Source: Lysobacterales bacterium
Lineage (GTDB): Bacteria; Pseudomonadota; Gammaproteobacteria; Xanthomonadales; SZUA-5
Length of the DNA: 52,141 nt
Reading direction: 5' to 3'
Assembly (NCBI GenBank): GCA_022841325.1
Contig: JALHRS010000038.1
Coordinates: 1-52,141, forward strand
Below, in pieces: positions 37,787-46,512 of the stretch. Each line of letters begins with the position of its first letter. Positions within the stretch are counted from its first letter, which is position 1. A program made the position numbers and the translations under genes. Under the pieces are notes generated by a model. That model was not told the DNA's origin. It did not search any database and saw nothing but the letters and a program-made list of their open reading frames with translations.

Positions 37787-38751
37787 TTAGTTGCGCGCGC
37801 GCTGGATGGAAGGCGCGCCGATTCCGGCGGTCGCCACCCAGACCTTGAAATGCGGCGGACGTGATTCGACGCCGCCCACCCTGATGCGCGGCTGGGCAAA
37901 TCCTGCCTGTGCGAGCGATGCGGCCAGTTCATCAGCGCCGAAACCCAGATTGCGATGCCCGAAGGGTGCCACGACCGTGCGATGCGGGTGTTGATCCAGG
38001 CACGTCAACAACAGGCGTCCACCGGCGCGCAGTACCCGCGCAGCTTCAGACAGTACCCGGGCCGGACGGTCGGAATAGGGCAGCGCCTGCAGCAGCAGCA
38101 CCAGATCGACGCTGGCATCGGGCAGGGGCAGGGCATGCATGTCGCCCTGCACGACCCGCGCCTGCGGCTGATCGGCCAGGCGCGCCTTGCCGGCAGCCAC
38201 CACCCTCTCGCTCAAATCCACGCAGGTCAGCGTGCGGGTGCGGGGCGCCAGCAACTGTGCCAGGGCGCCGTCGCCCGAGGCCACGTCGAGTACGTCGCCA
38301 AGCTCCAGCAGTTCCAGACAGGCGCGCATCGAGGCTTCCCAGCTGCGCCCCGGCGAGTAATGGCGCTCCATGTCGCCGGCCACCGTATCCGCCCAGCTGG
38401 ACGCGCCCAGGCGCGCATCCAGGACCTGTCGGCGGCGGGCGTGATCCTCGACCAGTACGGCATCGCGCGTGTGCGCGCGCAGGCTGTCCCACAGCGACTG
38501 CGTGGCGGCCGGCCAATCCTCGGCCGTCGCCCGATAGTAGGCCGCCACCCCCGAACGGCGATCGGCAACCAGACCGGCTTCCTTGAGCTTGGACAGATGC
38601 GTGGACACCCGTGGTTGCTTGAGCCGGGTGATGGCCGACAACTCGGCCACGGTCAGTTCTTCATCGACCAGCAAGGCCAGCAGGCGCACCCGACTGGTGT
38701 CGGCCAGCGTTCGCAGCAGTTCGGTGGCATTGACCAGTTCGATGGCGGCAT
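37787..38751 (-). CDS. ArsR-family regulator fused to SAM methyltransferase domain (SahR-like)
   Basis: The N-terminal ~90 residues form an ArsR winged helix (AATELLRTLADTSRVRLLALL region, then ELSAITRLKQPRVSTHLSKL). From residue ~140 a class I methyltransferase follows (DVLDVASGDGALAQLLA; VDLSERVVAAGKARL; LPLPDASVDLVLLLQALPY). This fusion, next to metH, is the layout of SahR-like regulators of methionine metabolism that sense S-adenosylhomocysteine. The first standard in-frame start, GTG 38689, would cut off the first helices (ELLRTLADTSR). The family start would be near 38745, where the only ATG (38751) is one base out of frame with the rest, so I extended the call there. It is first in a minus-strand series with the GGDEF gene and metH. 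Confidence 0.8.
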
Positions 38752-38857
38752 TCCGTCGCAGCGGCAGATGCGCAAAGTTACAACAGCCCGGCCCGCAACG
38801 GGGCGCGATTGCAGGGAGTCGGTCCGAAGCGGAAGGGCAACAGGGCGGTGAAGCAAG

Positions 38858-39118
38858 CTCCGCTCTACGAGAGCGTCGGTGTACGAGGCCCTTGTAGTGC
38901 CGAGCTTGCTCGGCAGGATGTGCTCCGCTCTACGAGAGCGTCGGTGTACGAGGCCCTTGTAGTGCCGAGCTTGCTCGGCAGGATGTGCTCCGCTCTACGA
39001 GAGCGTCGGTGTACGAGGCCTTGGTAGTGCCGCGCTTGCTCGGCAGGATGTGCTCCGCTCTACGAGAGCGTCGGTGTACGAGGCCCTTGTAGTGCCGAGC
39101 TTGCTCGGCAGGATGTGC
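38858..39118. repeat. 65 bp tandem repeat, four units (family G relative)
   Basis: Units starting CTCCGCTCTACGAGAGCG begin at 38858, 38923, 38988 and 39053, exactly 65 apart. Each holds the palindrome GCCGAGCTTGCTCGGC (GCGC variant in the third unit) and GTGTACGAGGC. The array ends 3 bases before the stop codon of the acyltransferase gene. No gene in 38752-39121. Confidence 0.93.
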
Positions 39119-39121
39119 GGC

Positions 39122-40045
39122 TCAGCCGTAGAGCGGCGGATCGGCCTGATCCGGGCGGGTCTTGAAGCGCGCATGCAGCCACAGGTACTGCTCGGGACAG
39201 GCGCGAATCAGTTGTTCCATCAGCGCATTGACCCGGCTGGTGTCCGCCAGCGCGTCCTCACTGGGGAAATCGGCCAATGGCGGATGCAGGCGCAGGCTGT
39301 AGCTGCCGTCGGCCAGTCGCCGGTGCTCGAAGCCGATCACCGCCGCGCCACTGAGTCGCGCCAGTTGATGGGTGGCGGTGATGGTGGATGCGGGTATGCC
39401 GAAAAAGGGTGCAAACACGCGCTCGCCGCGTCGGTATTCCTGATCGGGCGCATACCAGAGCGCGCCACCGCTCTTGAGATAGCGCAGCACGCCGCGCAGT
39501 TCGTCGCGGCGGTACATGGCATCGGCGTAGCGCAGTCTGGCGGTCTTCACCGCCCATTCGAAAGCTGGATCGTGATGCTCGCGATACATCCCGGCCAGCG
39601 CCATGAAGCGACACAGCAATCGGCCGGCGAGTTCCAGATGGCTGAAATGGGCACCGACCAGCAACACCCCGCGGCCAGCCTTGCGTGCGGTCTCGATGTG
39701 TTCCAGTCCTTCGACCTTCACCTTCAGGCGAGCCACCCGGCCAATCGAGCCGAACCAGCCCCAGGCAAAGGCCACCAGCATGCGCCCCGATTCGCGCGCG
39801 TTCTCGGCGGCCACGCGTTCGCGCTCAGCGGGCGTCCATTCCGGGAAACACAGGGCCAGATTGCGCTCAAGGATGTGCCGGCGTCGCGGCAGCAGGGCCA
39901 GCACCAGCGGCCCGGCCGCAGCACCCATGGCCAGGGCCCATCGATGCGGAATCCGCGCGATCAGCCACAGCAAGGCCACGCCGATCCAGCCCGGCCAGCA
40001 ATAGGGATGCCAGAGTGGCCTGGCGGCAGTTTTGACTTTGCGCAT
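39122..40045 (-). CDS. lipid A late acyltransferase (LpxL/HtrB family)
   Basis: A 307-residue inner-membrane acyltransferase that adds a secondary acyl chain to Kdo-lipid A. An N-terminal membrane segment (WIGVALLWLIARIPHRWALA) anchors it. The catalytic motif HX4E is in GAHFSHLELAGR (near residue 140). FPEWTPAERERVAAEN, MYREHHDPAFEWAV and RGERVFAPFFGIPAST are typical of the family. The length agrees with LpxL (306). Its position next to waaA, which makes its acceptor, supports the role. ATG at 40045 is chosen; the open frame further upstream runs into repeats. LpxL and LpxM/P cannot be separated by eye. Confidence 0.9.
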   Translation of the reverse strand: MRKVKTAARPLWHPYCWPGWIGVALLWLIARIPHRWALAMGAAAGPLVLALLPRRRHILERNLALCFPEWTPAERERVAAENARESGRMLVAFAWGWFGSIGRVARLKVKVEGLEHIETARKAGRGVLLVGAHFSHLELAGRLLCRFMALAGMYREHHDPAFEWAVKTARLRYADAMYRRDELRGVLRYLKSGGALWYAPDQEYRRGERVFAPFFGIPASTITATHQLARLSGAAVIGFEHRRLADGSYSLRLHPPLADFPSEDALADTSRVNALMEQLIRACPEQYLWLHARFKTRPDQADPPLYG

Positions 40046-40059
40046 GGGGGGATCATAGA

Positions 40060-40263
40060 TGGGGCAGGGGGAAAGGGGCACGGGGCAGGGGAAAGGCTGG
40101 CGCAGCGCAAGTTTCTGTAGGTCCCGACTTGTCTGGACGCTCTTTATCCGCTGCCCGAAAGGCGTCCAGACAAGTCTGGACCTACAAAGGCCCAGAGCTC
40201 GTAGCCTTTTCCCGTGCCCCGTGCCCCGTGCCCCGTGCCCCGTGCCCCGTGCCCCGTGCCCCG
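40060..40263. repeat. nested composite: G-array, palindrome pair, C-array
   Basis: GGGGCAC/GGGGCAG-like array (40060-40094), GTCCCGACTTGTCTGGAC (40121-40138), its inverted partner GTCCAGACAAGTCTGGAC (40164-40181), then seven CCCCGTG heptamers (40210-40263). Outer and inner parts are each in inverted orientation. It lies between the divergent lipid A genes. Confidence 0.9.
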
Positions 40264-40314
40264 TCATCGCTCAACCTGCGCGATACTGCGCGCCCGACCT
40301 GATTCGCTTGGCTC

Positions 40315-41610
40315 ATGCGTCTTTCGCGCCGCCTCTATACGCTCGCGATGTACCTGGCCATGCCGGTGATCCTGTATCGCCTGGCATTCCGTGGCTTGCG
40401 CAATCGAGGCTATTTCTCGCGCTGGCTGGAGCGCTTCGGCTGGTTTCGGAATCCCGGCTTCGAGTCCTCGATCTGGGTGCACGCGGTATCGGTGGGTGAG
40501 TTCAATGCCGCCATTCCGCTGATCGAGGCGCTGATGCAGCGTCACCCGGACGCGCCGCTGGTGGTGACCACGATCACGCCCACCGGCTCGGATCGGGTGC
40601 TGAAGCAGTTCGGCGAGCGGGTGTTTCACGTCTATCTCCCCTACGACCTGCCAGCTGCCATCGAGCGCTTCTTCAAGCGCGTGAAGCCGCGTATCGCACT
40701 GGTGATGGAAACCGAAATCTGGCCGAATCTGTACTTCGCCTGCCGCGAGCGCGAGATTCCGATCTTCATCGCCAATGCCCGCCTCAGCGAGCGCAGCCTG
40801 CGGGGCTATGGCCCGGCCATCTCGCTGATCACCGAGGCGGTGCAGTGCGCCACGCTGGTGGCGGCGCAGTCGCAGGTCGACAGCCAGCGCTTTCTGCAGC
40901 TGGGTGCGCCGCCGGAACGGGTGCGTGTGGTCGGCAACATCAAGTTCGACATGGCAGTACCCTCGGGGCTCGACGAAAACGCCCGTGAATGGCGCGAGCT
41001 GTGGGGCGCGCTGCGACCGGTCTGGATCGCGGCCAGTACCCACGAAGGCGAAGAGGCGGCGGTGCTGCAGGCCCACGCCCGCATTCTCGGACGATTTCCC
41101 GACGCGCTGCTGATACTGGTGCCGCGTCACCCCGAACGCTTCCGGGCGGCGATATCGCTGTGCCGTTCCTACGGATTCCGCACCAGCTGTCGCAGCGAGG
41201 ATTCGGTTGCTTCACTGGATTCGCAGTGCTTCGTGGTCGACAGCATGGGTGAGCTGCTGAAGTTCTATGCCTGCGCCGATGCCTGCTTCGTGGGCGGCAG
41301 CCTGGACCATATCGGGGGCCACAATGTGCTGGAGCCGGCGGCCCTGCGCAAACCGATACTGATAGGCCCGCACACCTTCAACTTTGCCGAAATCACCGAC
41401 ACGCTGATACGCGAGAACGCGGCGCTGCGCGTTGCCAACGGGGCCGCGTTGGGTGCTCAGATCGTCCGCATCCTCAGTGATCCGGCCCGGGCCGCGGCCA
41501 TGGGCGATGCCGCTGTGGCGGTGGTCGAACGCGAGCGCGGCGCAGTGCCGCGCACGATAGCGGCGATCGAGGACATCCTCGCCGCCACGGCGCAGCGTTC
41601 AAGGCAATAG
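40315..41610 (+). CDS. waaA: 3-deoxy-D-manno-octulosonic acid (Kdo) transferase
   Basis: A 431-residue glycosyltransferase that adds Kdo to lipid A precursor at the inner membrane. The N-terminal segment (LYTLAMYLAMPVILYRLAFR) is the membrane anchor. WVHAVSVGEFNAAIPLIEAL carries the conserved glutamate of the acceptor site, VVTTITPTGSDRV and ALVMETEIWPNLYFAC are further family signatures, and the C-terminal nucleotide-sugar site is FVGGSLDHIGGHNVLEPAAL. Length matches WaaA (425). It faces the acyltransferase gene across a repeat block. Mono- or bifunctional transfer cannot be told. Confidence 0.95.
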   Translation: MRLSRRLYTLAMYLAMPVILYRLAFRGLRNRGYFSRWLERFGWFRNPGFESSIWVHAVSVGEFNAAIPLIEALMQRHPDAPLVVTTITPTGSDRVLKQFGERVFHVYLPYDLPAAIERFFKRVKPRIALVMETEIWPNLYFACREREIPIFIANARLSERSLRGYGPAISLITEAVQCATLVAAQSQVDSQRFLQLGAPPERVRVVGNIKFDMAVPSGLDENAREWRELWGALRPVWIAASTHEGEEAAVLQAHARILGRFPDALLILVPRHPERFRAAISLCRSYGFRTSCRSEDSVASLDSQCFVVDSMGELLKFYACADACFVGGSLDHIGGHNVLEPAALRKPILIGPHTFNFAEITDTLIRENAALRVANGAALGAQIVRILSDPARAAAMGDAAVAVVERERGAVPRTIAAIEDILAATAQRSRQ

Positions 41611-41821
41611 AAGCGCCGAGCTTGCCCGCCAGGATGTTCAGCTCCTGTAGGTCCAGACTTGTCTGGACGCTCTTCCTGCACCGTGCCCAAAAGCATCCAG
41701 ACAAGTCTGGACCCACCACAGCCAAGACAAAGCCCAGCCAGAGCAGCGGAGCAAGCGCCGCTCTACCAGAGCTTCGGTGTTCGAGGCTTTGGTAGTGCCG
41801 AGCTTGCCCGGCAGGAACTGC
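41611..41821. repeat. repeat-filled gap between waaA and tolC
   Basis: Holds GTCCAGACTTGTCTGGAC (41651-41668), its inverted partner (41695-41712), and family G pieces (GCCGAGCTTGCCCGCCAGG near 41614 and GCCGAGCTTGCCCGGCAGG near 41797). The second ends just before the tolC stop codon. No gene. Confidence 0.85.
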
Positions 41822-43198
41822 CTACTTCAGCAGCGCGTTGACGGCTTGCAGGTCGGCCACCGTGATGGTGCCGGCGGCCTGCTTCAGTCGCAGCGAGTTC
41901 AGCAGATAGTCGTGGCGGGCGCGGGCATAGTCGCGCTGGGCCTGGAACAGTACCTGCTGACTGATCAGCACGTCGACAATGGTGCGGGTACCGACTTCGA
42001 ATCCGGCCTGGGTGGCATCCAGTGCGCTCTGCGCCGAGATCTGCGCCTGCTTGCGGGCTTCGACTTCGCTGATGCCCGCGGCGACGGCACGGAAGGCGTT
42101 GCGGGTACTGCGGGTGACGGCGCGTTTTTCCTGCTCGTAGCGATCGGCCGCCGCATCGCGGTTGTGGGATTCCTGGCGCACCCGCGACTGGGTGGCGAAG
42201 CCCTCGAAGATCGGCACGTTCAAGGTGATGCCGAAGCCATGGTCACGGAAATCCGAACCGGCCGGGAAGCCCAGACCGTTGGATGTGCGTGAGCCCCAGG
42301 AGGTCTGATCGACCCAGGTGTAGTCAGCGCTCAGCGTCGGCAGATGGGCGGCCTTGGCGGTGTTGACGTTTTCCTCGGCCTGCTTGAGGTCGAAACGGCG
42401 GATGGCCAGCAGCGGACTCTCGGTCTCGGCGGTGGCGACCCAGTCCTCGGTCTTGTCCGGGCTGGGACGGCTCAGCGTGATGTTCTCTGCCAGCGGACGC
42501 ACATCACTGACCGGCTTGCCGGTGAGCTCTGCCAGGGCTTCGTAGCTATCGTCCAGCTGGTTCTGCGCCAGAATTGCCGCAGCGCGCGCGCCATCGTAGC
42601 GGGCCTGTGCCTCATGCACGTCGGTAATCGCCGACAGCCCCACTTCGAAGCGCTGCTGGGCCTGCTCCAGCTGGCGATTGACCGCGGTTTCCTCGGCCTT
42701 GGCCGCTTCCAGATTGGTGGTCGCGGTCAGCGCGCTGAAATAGGCCTCGGCGACGCGCACGATCAGGTTGTCGAGAGCGGCATCGTAGTTGGCCGCCAGG
42801 CTGGATTCGCCGGCACGGGCGCCGCGCAGCCGGGTGTAGTTCGCCTGACTGTAAATGGTCTGGCTGAGCTGCAGACGATAAGTGCGCGAACTGGTATCGC
42901 CATTGCCGTTGGCACGGCCGAAGCGGACGCTGCCATCCGGCTGCGGGATCGAGGTGATCTGCGAACTGCTGCTGCTGGAATCCCCCAGGCCGGCGCTGCC
43001 ACTGAGATTGGGCAGCAGCGAGGACCGCGCCTGCACCACACCCTCGCCAGCGGCGTACATGGCCGACTCGGCAGCGGCCAGTTGCGGATCACTGGCGCGG
43101 GCCATTTCGTAGATCTGGGCCAGGTCGGCAGCGCTGGCGCTGCCGGCGAGGGCCGACAGGCCGGTGATCAGGGCAATGGTCAGGGTATGGCGACGCAT
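41822..43198 (-). CDS. tolC: TolC family outer-membrane channel protein
   Basis: A 458-residue outer-membrane efflux protein with a signal peptide (LTIALITGLSALAGSASAAD, cleavage near residue 23). The two TolC repeats are visible: DLAQIYEMARASDPQLAAAES at the N-terminus and LAIRRFDLKQAEENVNTAKA in the middle, each followed by beta and long helical segments (RNAFRAVAAGISEVEARKQA; TIVDVLISQQVLFQAQRDYA). It forms the outer exit duct for drug efflux pumps and type I secretion. It is 22 bp downstream of the methyltransferase gene on the same strand. The pcm-tolC-waaA set is common in this bacterial order. Confidence 0.93.
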   Translation of the reverse strand: MRRHTLTIALITGLSALAGSASAADLAQIYEMARASDPQLAAAESAMYAAGEGVVQARSSLLPNLSGSAGLGDSSSSSSQITSIPQPDGSVRFGRANGNGDTSSRTYRLQLSQTIYSQANYTRLRGARAGESSLAANYDAALDNLIVRVAEAYFSALTATTNLEAAKAEETAVNRQLEQAQQRFEVGLSAITDVHEAQARYDGARAAAILAQNQLDDSYEALAELTGKPVSDVRPLAENITLSRPSPDKTEDWVATAETESPLLAIRRFDLKQAEENVNTAKAAHLPTLSADYTWVDQTSWGSRTSNGLGFPAGSDFRDHGFGITLNVPIFEGFATQSRVRQESHNRDAAADRYEQEKRAVTRSTRNAFRAVAAGISEVEARKQAQISAQSALDATQAGFEVGTRTIVDVLISQQVLFQAQRDYARARHDYLLNSLRLKQAAGTITVADLQAVNALLK

Positions 43199-43220
43199 GG
43201 AAAACCTCTTGGGATAATCG

Positions 43221-43883
43221 TCAGAATTCGAAGCGGGACGCGGGCTGCGCGCCCTGCAAATAGGGTAGGTCGGTCTCGAACAGGCTCTTGGCTTCGATGT
43301 AGTCTGGCCCCTGGCGTGTCAATACCGCGGCATTCATCACCGGCGACTTGCCGTGGACCACGAACAGCCGGCCACCGGGCTTGAGCCAGCGCTGGAAGGA
43401 CTCGGGGATGACGGCCACCGCGCCGGTGACGGCAATCGCGTCAAAGGTCTGCGCCGGGTGGAAGTCGAAAGCATCGCCGGCTTGCACCTGGCAGTTGCGA
43501 ATGCCGCTGGAACCGATCCGGGCGCGCGCGCGTTCGGCGAGGTCAAGGTGTATTTCGATGCTGAGCACCTGGCGCGCCAGGCGCGACAGGCAGGCCGACA
43601 GAAATCCGCTGCCGGTGCCGATTTCGAGCACCTCTTCGTCGCCGGTCAGCTCCAGGGCCTGGAGCAAACGGCCTTCGACCACCGGTTTCATCATGAACTC
43701 GCCGTGTTCCAGCGGAATCGACAGATCGGCAAAAGCCAGCTTGCGGTGACGCGGCGGCACGAAATCCTCGCGCTTGATCTCGCTGAGGACATCCAGCACG
43801 CGCGTGTCCAGCACCTCCCACGGGCGCACCTGCTGTTCCACCATATTGAAGCGAGCACGTTCAAAATTGAGCGATCCGGCCAT
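43221..43883 (-). CDS. protein-L-isoaspartate O-methyltransferase-like protein
   Basis: A 220-residue class I methyltransferase of the Pcm family. The start FERARFNMVEQQVRPWEVLD and REDFVPPRHRKLAFADLSIPL belong to the shorter, proteobacterial Pcm-like branch. SAM is bound by VLEIGTGSGFLSACLSRL (near 80-97), with the acidic partner in VLSIEIHLDLAERA. Classic Pcm repairs isoaspartate; relatives beside tolC may have another substrate, so the specificity is uncertain. ATG at 43883 is preferred over an in-frame TTG at 43916. It is first of a two-gene unit with tolC. Confidence 0.88.
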   Translation of the reverse strand: MAGSLNFERARFNMVEQQVRPWEVLDTRVLDVLSEIKREDFVPPRHRKLAFADLSIPLEHGEFMMKPVVEGRLLQALELTGDEEVLEIGTGSGFLSACLSRLARQVLSIEIHLDLAERARARIGSSGIRNCQVQAGDAFDFHPAQTFDAIAVTGAVAVIPESFQRWLKPGGRLFVVHGKSPVMNAAVLTRQGPDYIEAKSLFETDLPYLQGAQPASRFEF

Positions 43884-44011
43884 GGCTTTGTCTACAAATC
43901 CGAGTTGAAAAGGCAAGACGACAAGGGTAGCGGTCCACGACCGGGTTGCTCAAGGGCGAAGCTTCGGTTTCGGCGGGCCATGTTCATAAGTGCCAGAGGT
44001 CACCGCGTGGC

Positions 44012-44311
44012 TGGTTGGCGGTTGTTGGTTGTCGGTTGTCGGTAGGAGCGGTCTCACGCGGAGACGCGGAGGGCGCGGAGAAGAGCAGGCCTTGGCCGTG
44101 GTGGGTCAGGAGACTGGTCTGGACGCTTCTCCCGCATCGGAGCAGTCGGCCTTCGTGACGCGTCGGGCGGCAATCGCGGACAGAGACCGCTCCCACAGGA
44201 AGCAAAAGCAGCTCGCGCTCTTCTCCGCGGCCTCCGCGTCTCCGCGTGAGCCAGCTCCTTCCAGCAACCAGCAACCAGCAACCAGCAACCAGCAACCAAC
44301 AACCAACAACC
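44012..44311. repeat. nested composite with heptamer arrays and CTCACGCGGAG arms
   Basis: In order: GGTTGTC-type heptamers (44012-44043), the arm TCTCACGCGGAGACGCGGAG (44052-44087), a decayed GTCCAGAC palindrome (~44105-44123), a REP fragment (44171-44199), the inverse arm CTCCGCGTCTCCGCGTGA (44217-44250), and CAGCAAC/CAACAAC heptamers (44261-44311). Outer and inner pairs are inverted. I see no gene in 43884-44319. Confidence 0.88.
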
Positions 44312-44319
44312 GCTCCTCC

Positions 44320-45453
44320 TCAATCCAGCGTCTTCCGGAAGCGCTTCGCCCCCAGGGCCACCACCACCAGGGTGAACACCAGCAAGGGCCACAGGTTAGG
44401 CCAGACTTCGGCGGGGCCATTGACCTTGAGCAAGACGCCGCGAACGATGCGCAAGAAATGGGTCAGCGGCAGCACTTCGCCGAGGTTCTGGGCCCAGGCG
44501 GGCATGCCGCGGAAGGGAAACATGAAACCGGACAGCAGGATCGACGGCAGAAAGAAGAAGAAGGTCATCTGCATGGCCTGCATCTGGTTGCGTGCCAGGG
44601 TCGAGAACAGCAGCCCGACTGACAGATTGGCAATCACGAAGGCCAGCACGCACAGCAGCAGGAAGGGGATGGAGCCCAGGATCGGCACGCCGAAGATGAA
44701 ATGGGCGGCGCTCAGGATCACCGTCACCTGGATGTAGGCCACCAGGATGTAGGGCACCAGCTTGCCGATCATGATTTCGATCGGCCGCACTGGCATCGCC
44801 AGCAGATTTTCCATGGTGCCGCGCTCGCGCTCGCGGGCGATGGCGAGACCGGTCTGCATGATCAGGGTCATGGTCAGGATCACGCCCATCAGGCCGGGGA
44901 CGATATTGAACTGGGTGATGCCTTCCGGGTTGTAGCGGCGCTGGATGCGCAGATCGATGGGCCCGGGTCTGGCCGCCAGACTGGCCAGGGGCCCGGTCAG
45001 CTCGGTGGCCACGGCCTGATCGATCAGACCGCTCAGCGCGGCGATGGCATTGCCGCTGGCGACCGGATCGGTGGCATCGATCTCCATCAGCAGCTCGGGC
45101 CGCTGGCCGCGGACCAGGTCGCGCGAGAAATTGGCCGGGATCCGCAGCAGGAACAGCACTTCGCCGCGCTCCAGCATGGCCCGCGAGCCCTCGATGGTCG
45201 GCGCCGCAGGTCGCAGATCGAAATAGTCGGAGTTCTCCATGGCCGAGATCAGGCGCCGCGAGAACTCGCTCGATTCGGCGCTGACGACCGTGGTCGGCAG
45301 ATGCTTGGGATCGGTGTTGATGGCGAAACCGAACAGCAGCAACTGCATGAGCGGAATGCCCACCATCATGGCGAAGGTCAGCCGGTCCCGACGCATCTGG
45401 ATGAATTCCTTGCCGAGCACGGCCAGCAGCCGGCGCATCGAAAATCGGTTCAT
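44320..45453 (-). CDS. ABC-2 type permease (YbhR/YbhS/YhhJ-like)
   Basis: A 377-residue permease. There is one N-terminal membrane segment (LTFAMMVGIPLMQLLLFGFA, ~23-42), a large periplasmic domain (~45-175, NTDPKHLPTTVV), and five C-terminal segments, including IVPGLMGVILTMTLIMQTGLA and the ABC-2 signature ARERERGTMENLLAMPVRPIEIMIGK. E. coli has two such permeases (YbhS and YbhR) in the matching operon; here only one is encoded, so it may form a homodimer. The start ATG at 45453 overlaps the ATPase stop by four bases. The system probably exports drugs or envelope components; relatives confer resistance to antibiotics and Na+/Li+. Confidence 0.92.
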   Translation of the reverse strand: MNRFSMRRLLAVLGKEFIQMRRDRLTFAMMVGIPLMQLLLFGFAINTDPKHLPTTVVSAESSEFSRRLISAMENSDYFDLRPAAPTIEGSRAMLERGEVLFLLRIPANFSRDLVRGQRPELLMEIDATDPVASGNAIAALSGLIDQAVATELTGPLASLAARPGPIDLRIQRRYNPEGITQFNIVPGLMGVILTMTLIMQTGLAIARERERGTMENLLAMPVRPIEIMIGKLVPYILVAYIQVTVILSAAHFIFGVPILGSIPFLLLCVLAFVIANLSVGLLFSTLARNQMQAMQMTFFFFLPSILLSGFMFPFRGMPAWAQNLGEVLPLTHFLRIVRGVLLKVNGPAEVWPNLWPLLVFTLVVVALGAKRFRKTLD

Positions 45454-46364
45454 GGGCGTTCCCCGCCGCGCATCAGCGCGATGAATGCATCTTCCAGAGA
45501 GGATTCCACCGGTTCGAAGCTGATTCGATGCGCGCCGGCATAGTCGCGCAGGCTGTTTTTCAGCAACTCGCTGTTGCTGCCCGATACATGCAGTCGCAGG
45601 CCGAAGGGCACCACCTGCTCGACGCCGGACAGGGCACTCAATTCGGCCACCGCATCGGGCGGTGCGCCGGTCAGCGCATAGGTGTTCAGGCCGACCTGCG
45701 TCAGGATCTCGTCCGGCGTGCCTTCGGCCAGCAACTTGCCATAGGCGATGTAAGCCAGACGGTGGCAGCGCTCGGCTTCGTCCATGTAGTGAGTTGACAC
45801 CAGCACGGTCAGGCCGTCGCGCGCCAGCGCGTGGATCTCGGCCCAGAAGTCGCGTCTGGCCTTGGGATCCACACCCGCCGTAGGCTCGTCCAGCAGCAGC
45901 AGGCGCGGCTGGTGCAGCAGGCAGGCGGCCAGCGCCAGACGCTGTTTCCAGCCGCCCGAGAGCGAACCGGCCAGCTGCCGTCTGCGGCTGGTCAGGCCCA
46001 GTCTTTCCAGGGTTTCGGTGACCACCTGGCGCGGTTGGCGCAGCTGGTGCATGCGCGCCGCGAAACGCAGGTTTTCTTCGATGGTCAGGTCTTCCCACCA
46101 GCTGAAGCGCTGGGTCATGTAGCCGACCTGCTGCTTGATGGTGGCGCTGTCGCGCAGCACATCCAGACCGAGGCAGGTGCCGCTGCCGGCATCAGCCGTG
46201 AGCAGCCCGCAGATCATGCGGATCGAGGTGGTCTTGCCGCTGCCATTGGGCCCGAGAAAGCCGTAGATCGCGCCGCGTTCCACCTGCAGGTCGAGGCCGT
46301 CGACCACGGTCCTGCCGTCGAAGCGCTTGGTGAGGCCTTTTACGTCGATGACGAGGTCGGTCAT
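45450..46364 (-). CDS. ABC transporter ATP-binding protein (YbhF-like, single domain)
   Basis: A 304-residue ATPase. Walker A FLGPNGSGKTTSIRMI (35-50), Q-loop YMTQRFSWWEDLTIEEN, signature SLSGGWKQRLALAACLLH, Walker B LLLLDEPTAGVD and switch His in STHYMDEAERC are in place. E. coli YbhF carries two such domains in 578 residues; here a single one remains. It lies in the operon between the HlyD and permease genes, and an inverted GGGGCAC/CCCCGTG repeat of ~137 bp sits between it and the HlyD gene. The C-terminal ~80 residues are the usual DrrA-type extension. Confidence 0.93.
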   Translation of the reverse strand: MTDLVIDVKGLTKRFDGRTVVDGLDLQVERGAIYGFLGPNGSGKTTSIRMICGLLTADAGSGTCLGLDVLRDSATIKQQVGYMTQRFSWWEDLTIEENLRFAARMHQLRQPRQVVTETLERLGLTSRRRQLAGSLSGGWKQRLALAACLLHQPRLLLLDEPTAGVDPKARRDFWAEIHALARDGLTVLVSTHYMDEAERCHRLAYIAYGKLLAEGTPDEILTQVGLNTYALTGAPPDAVAELSALSGVEQVVPFGLRLHVSGSNSELLKNSLRDYAGAHRISFEPVESSLEDAFIALMRGGERP

Positions 46365-46372
46365 GGCAGGAA

Positions 46373-46509
46373 GGGGGCAAGGGGGAGGGGGCAGGGGGCA
46401 CGGGAAGAGCGGTTGAGGCGTGTGGCAGCGAAGGGAGGCTTGCGAGCCAGGTCGGCGGCAAGATCCCGCTGTACTTCCGCTGCCCCGTGCCCCTTGCCCC
46501 GTGCCCCGT
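46373..46509. repeat. inverted heptamer pair inside an operon
   Basis: G-rich array (46373-46403, GGGGCA-type) and C-rich array (46481-46509, CCCCGTG-type) in inverted orientation around ~77 bp of unique DNA. On the coding strand the array starts four bases after the HlyD stop codon. Confidence 0.88.
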
Positions 46510-46512
46510 TCA

